Shown: in pieces, positions 60,822 through 64,000 of the stretch
Numbering within the stretch: the stretch's first letter is position 1
Layout: the number at the start of each line of letters is the position of its first letter
Assembly: GCA_964019425.1 (NCBI GenBank)
Contig: OZ025780.1
Coordinates: 328,001-392,000, forward strand
Direction: 5' to 3'
Origin: Flectonema sp. DT1601
Lineage: Eukaryota > Euglenozoa > Diplonemea > Diplonemida > Diplonemidae
DNA length: 64,000 nucleotides
Notes under the pieces: model-generated
Told to the model about the DNA's origin: nothing
Database searches by the model: none
Seen by the model: only the letters and a program-made list of their open reading frames with translations
Made by a program: the position numbers and the translations under genes

Positions 60822-63800
60822 CTACTTCATATTTCTCCACCAGACAGGACGCTGTCGTTCTTCGCGACATTTCTGAATAATTCTGATTGCATCCTCTCCC
60901 CAGTTCTTCCGCTGAGCGTTGGCAAGAAATTTCTTATCCAAAGCATTGTGTTGCTGTTCAAATGTTTTTCCCAAAGTCCCGCTAATCTCCTTTGCCAATA
61001 AAGCAACTTCAGTATTGCATTCTTCCTGAGATAACGGTTCTGGTGAGTTCCACGTAACGTAGTCTCTCAGGACTTCAATTTCTGCTCGGGCGTCCCAACG
61101 GTGATCGAGTCCAGTATTCTTTGGAATCCCATGGTTATAATGATTCTTCTGTCTGACTACAGTATTGTGATAGTACATTTGATCTTCATACTGTTTATTA
61201 TCCCACTCAATAAGAGGTGCATTCTTTGATACAATCAAACGGGTTTCAGTTGATGTTTGAGGTGCCCAAATCTGAAGCTGAACATTACCATCGAGATACT
61301 CTGTAGATCTGTGAGGATAGTGATGAGTGACTCCTTTAAATTCAACCGTCATGTAGGGAAATCTACATTTCAACATACTCAAGTATGGTCGTAGGATGTG
61401 ACACCATCTCATCTGGTCGTCCATGTTTCGTTTAACTTCAGCTTCGAATTCAGGTCCTCCAGACTCTCCAGTATGTTCACCAGTTCTAATGTCACTTATA
61501 AATAAAACTGGTGAAGTATCTTCTTGTTCAAAATCTATAATTTTATTTAGAGAAGGAGTTGAGTCTTTATCGTGAGAAGTTGCCATTTCATCCATCGTCA
61601 AGTTCGGTACTTGTCCAGTTTGAACTCTTTCTCTGTCTTCTTCTGCTGTTGCGAAATTACCCGCAGCAACTTCTGTTAGCAAAGCCAATCCTTTTGATTT
61701 TACGAGCTCTCTTCTAATACTCCAACAGTATCTGTCGGTAAAGTATTTATTCCTAACCTCAAGTGAAGGATGTTCATGGCAACAAGAGTCGTAGTTTGCA
61801 GGGTCAACAAGAATCCATCTTTTCACGAGAGATTTAAACTTTTGTGCTATCCATGGAATATGAATACCTGGTGCCGACCCAGCATATAAGACGGTCACAG
61901 CATTTTTTGCTTTTTTCGCCGCGAGCAGGAATTGAACTTCCGATAAAAGTAGTTTACGTTGTCCCCAATGGCAAGCAGTTTTTATTTGTCCTTTTCTCGA
62001 TTGATATTCAAAGCCACTAGGGACCGCTCCAAGGAATAAATCTGGTTTCTGAAGTCGTTTGTGAGCGACTGTTATTTGTTGGTCTTGTTGCTGCTGTGGT
62101 TGCTGTTTGTCTTCTTTCTTGTCTTTCTTTGGGTCATCACGCCAGCCACCTCCACGGGCTTTGAATGCCGCACTCTTCGGTTTCGGAGCTGGTGTAGGAG
62201 CTGGAGAAGGATCACTGAGCTCAGGGCTGGTGACATTCTGCTCTTCGACTGAAGGACTTGTGTTTCTCCAATTGCTACCAAAACCATGTTGAGTGATTGG
62301 GGACTCTACAGATGTTGTACTAGCCAACACTGTGTCACCTATCGCTCCAACTGCTTTGTCAGACATAACTGATGGAGTTGTTGGTGTAGTCGGATGACTT
62401 AATATCTGAAGTGGTGTGTCCCAGGCGCTTGTTGTTGTTCTATTCTGTGCGTCAAGTCCGTCTTGCCATGCCTTCACTTTCGGACCTGCAGTTACTGGTG
62501 TTCCCTGCCAACCATCCGAACCCTGCTGCTGCTGCTGCTGTTGTTGTTGCTGAGGCTGTTGTTGTTGGGACTGCTGTTGCTGTTGCTGTGGCGGCTGTTG
62601 CTGTGGCGGCTGCTGCTGTTGCGGCTGCTGCTGTTGTGGCTGCTGCTGCTGTGGCTGCTGCTGCTGTGGCGGCTGTTGTTGCGCGGGCTGTTGCTGTGGC
62701 TGTTGCAACTGCCCACTTTGACCCTCCCACGCCCCCCTCACAGTCTCCTTAGTTTCGATTTCTGCAACTGGGGATTGTTTGTTCCAGGAATTTCCTGCTG
62801 CTGGTGTCGGTGCTGTAACGGGAGCCACCTTCTGTTTGTTCCAGGCATTGGACTGCTCTTGCGTCACGGGAGAAGACTGGTTCCAAGCATTTCTGACTTC
62901 CTGGGGTTTGGTTGCGGGTTCTGACGAAGGTTGAGAAGATACTGGTGATTGTCTCCAAGAGTTCAGGTCTTGAGAAGGTTTTTGATTCCAAGTCTTTTGT
63001 TCTTTGGGAAGTTGCGTGCGCTGTGCCCAGGCATTTGGCTCACCCAACTGTTGCTGCTGCTGTTCCGGTTCCTGTTGATTCCAAGAATTACGAAGGTCCT
63101 GTTGAGGTTGTTCCCAGGCACCTGATTCCTGCATTGGATGTGGTTGGTACTCTTGAGGCTGGTCATTTTGATTCCAGGCATTCTGTTGGTCGTATGTATT
63201 CTGTTCCTGTAGTGACTGTTGGTGAGACCATCCTTGTTGTTGCTGCTGCTGCTGCTGTTGTTGTTCCCAGTTGGTAGCTTGTTCTTTTTCTTGGTACCAG
63301 TTATTTTGTGCCTGCTGCTGATTCCATGGCTGGTCCTGTTGTGGTTGCTGTTGATTCCAAGATTGCGCAGGTGGTTCCTGTGATGCCGATAGTGTTTCTT
63401 CAGAAGGTCCGCCCCACGCGTTTCCTCTTGGATTTTGATTCCAATTCTGTTCTCTTGATTTACCCCCCCAAGCATTTGATACATCTACACCACGATTGTT
63501 CCAAGACCTTCCACGACCACCTTCTTCACGTTGTCTGTTGTCCCAATGATTTTTACCATAGGCATCCCACTGTTGATCACCTGACTGCCTGTTATTCCAC
63601 GCGTTACCCATGTCAGCTTGATCTGCAGTGTTCCAATGATTTGGTGTTTGATTTTCGTGTCTTTCTTGCCATCCATATCGAGGACGTCCCTTACCAGTCT
63701 CAACAGTGTGATTATAGGAATCATGAGACTGAGCAGGTTTACCACCTCCACCTCTAGCATGTAGTGGAGCAATTGGTATGTCAGAAGGTGATCTTGTTAG

Positions 63801-64000
63801 TGGTTGGACTCCACGATCCCACGTTTCTTGATCGTGTTCTGCTGGTTGATTCCATCCTTCTGATACTTGTTCAGAGTGTGTTAGCCTTCCATGACCCTTA
63901 CCACTCCATTCATGTCTTGGTACATTGTCTGCCCAGGGATGTTTAGGAGCTGCCACTTCACTCGTCAGCTGTGAAGGTTGTTGCTGTTGTTGTTGTGGTT
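60822..64000 (-). CDS. VP39-family mRNA cap 2'-O-methyltransferase with Trp/Gln-rich N-terminal tail, 5'-partial
   Basis: The frame is open through the right edge, so the N-terminus is missing. About 650 residues are low-complexity, rich in Gln, Asn and regularly spaced Trp (NAWNQ, NSWNQ, NAWGG), with Pro-Gln runs. The C-terminal ~350 residues match the poxvirus VP39 methyltransferase fold: RKLLLSEVQFL, SAM motif YAGSAPGIHIPWI, WILVDPANY, ISDIRTG, LKCRFPY, STETRLIV and QMYYHNTVVRQ. The Lys-Asp-Lys-Glu catalytic set of VP39 (K41, D138, K175, E207) all align. Trypanosome cap-4 enzymes MTr2/MTr3 belong to this family. It would methylate ribose 2'-OH of capped RNA in the nucleus. Confidence 0.88.
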   Translation of the reverse strand, partial: PQQQQQQPSQLTSEVAAPKHPWADNVPRHEWSGKGHGRLTHSEQVSEGWNQPAEHDQETWDRGVQPLTRSPSDIPIAPLHARGGGGKPAQSHDSYNHTVETGKGRPRYGWQERHENQTPNHWNTADQADMGNAWNNRQSGDQQWDAYGKNHWDNRQREEGGRGRSWNNRGVDVSNAWGGKSREQNWNQNPRGNAWGGPSEETLSASQEPPAQSWNQQQPQQDQPWNQQQAQNNWYQEKEQATNWEQQQQQQQQQQGWSHQQSLQEQNTYDQQNAWNQNDQPQEYQPHPMQESGAWEQPQQDLRNSWNQQEPEQQQQQLGEPNAWAQRTQLPKEQKTWNQKPSQDLNSWRQSPVSSQPSSEPATKPQEVRNAWNQSSPVTQEQSNAWNKQKVAPVTAPTPAAGNSWNKQSPVAEIETKETVRGAWEGQSGQLQQPQQQPAQQQPPQQQQPQQQQPQQQQPQQQQPPQQQPPQQQQQQSQQQQPQQQQQQQQQQGSDGWQGTPVTAGPKVKAWQDGLDAQNRTTTSAWDTPLQILSHPTTPTTPSVMSDKAVGAIGDTVLASTTSVESPITQHGFGSNWRNTSPSVEEQNVTSPELSDPSPAPTPAPKPKSAAFKARGGGWRDDPKKDKKEDKQQPQQQQDQQITVAHKRLQKPDLFLGAVPSGFEYQSRKGQIKTACHWGQRKLLLSEVQFLLAAKKAKNAVTVLYAGSAPGIHIPWIAQKFKSLVKRWILVDPANYDSCCHEHPSLEVRNKYFTDRYCWSIRRELVKSKGLALLTEVAAGNFATAEEDRERVQTGQVPNLTMDEMATSHDKDSTPSLNKIIDFEQEDTSPVLFISDIRTGEHTGESGGPEFEAEVKRNMDDQMRWCHILRPYLSMLKCRFPYMTVEFKGVTHHYPHRSTEYLDGNVQLQIWAPQTSTETRLIVSKNAPLIEWDNKQYEDQMYYHNTVVRQKNHYNHGIPKNTGLDHRWDARAEIEVLRDYVTWNSPEPLSQEECNTEVALLAKEISGTLGKTFEQQHNALDKKFLANAQRKNWGEDAIRIIQKCREERQRPVWWRNMK

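Noticed and set aside
62411-62924. Ala- and Leu-rich open frames opposite the methyltransferase tail
   Set aside because: They are antisense readings of CAG/CAA repeats encoding poly-Gln.
1-64000. Retroelements or virus-derived elements
   Set aside because: No reverse transcriptase, integrase, capsid-like or LTR structure was seen; the VP39-like gene has a complete host-style context and intact catalytic residues.

Overview
This is a 64 kb piece of a eukaryotic microbial (protist) nuclear genome. All 20 well-supported protein genes lie on the minus strand. They are separated by A/T-rich spacers full of homopolymer runs (up to about 40 T). Genes are mostly intronless, but four have short GT-AG introns (about 43 to 144 nt) that I could place because they restore frame and family motifs: SGT, IFT74, a CAMK-like kinase and an ankyrin/A9 protein. 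Almost every start codon is preceded, within about 10-50 nt, by a pyrimidine-rich run and an AG. One-strand clusters plus such AG sites, an amastin-like tetraspan, AIR9-type A9 domains, a VP39-like cap methyltransferase and the LRR style all suggest Euglenozoa (kinetoplastid/diplonemid relatives) with spliced-leader trans-splicing. That placement is inference; no SL RNA gene was found. Flagellar genes (IFT74, a SAXO-like repeat protein) indicate a flagellated cell.

Layout, left to right: a secreted unknown protein; a membrane-anchored SGNH hydrolase; a membrane-anchored STAND-like ATPase with a partial duplicate of its own 5' end; a long coiled-coil protein with a GTPase-like head; the co-chaperone SGT; a type I membrane protein with two Frizzled-like cysteine-rich domains; IFT74; an 800-residue coiled-coil unknown; a thioredoxin fused to a novel domain; an amastin/claudin-like tetraspan; a cyclophilin; a BCD1 (ZNHIT6) snoRNP assembly factor interrupted by a cold-shock domain and CCCH fingers; and a small ORF. 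A 6.4 kb gene-free region follows. Then come a PDZ-kinase, a ubiquitin-like/ankyrin/ubiquitin-like protein, a Pro-Thr repeat protein, three tandem GH27 alpha-galactosidases, an LRR protein and a CAMK-like kinase. A second gene-free region (2.8 kb) is followed by a large myristoylated-type ankyrin/A9/PH-like protein, a 24-unit SAXO-like axonemal repeat protein and, running off the right edge, a VP39-family cap 2'-O-methyltransferase with a Trp/Gln-rich tail.

The most unusual finds are in the gene-free regions. Between 28105 and 29331, a 1.2 kb unit bounded by 47-bp inverted repeats (45/47 identical) holds pieces of eukaryotic large-subunit rRNA. One long piece is on the minus strand and at least two short ones are on the plus strand, together with a tRNA-like A-box/B-box module. 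At about 48250-48540 lies a compressed small-subunit rRNA-like segment on the minus strand. These are either scattered, rearranged rRNA gene pieces or rRNA-derived mobile or pseudogene sequences.

All statements come from reading the sequence by eye; no database searches or folding programs were run.
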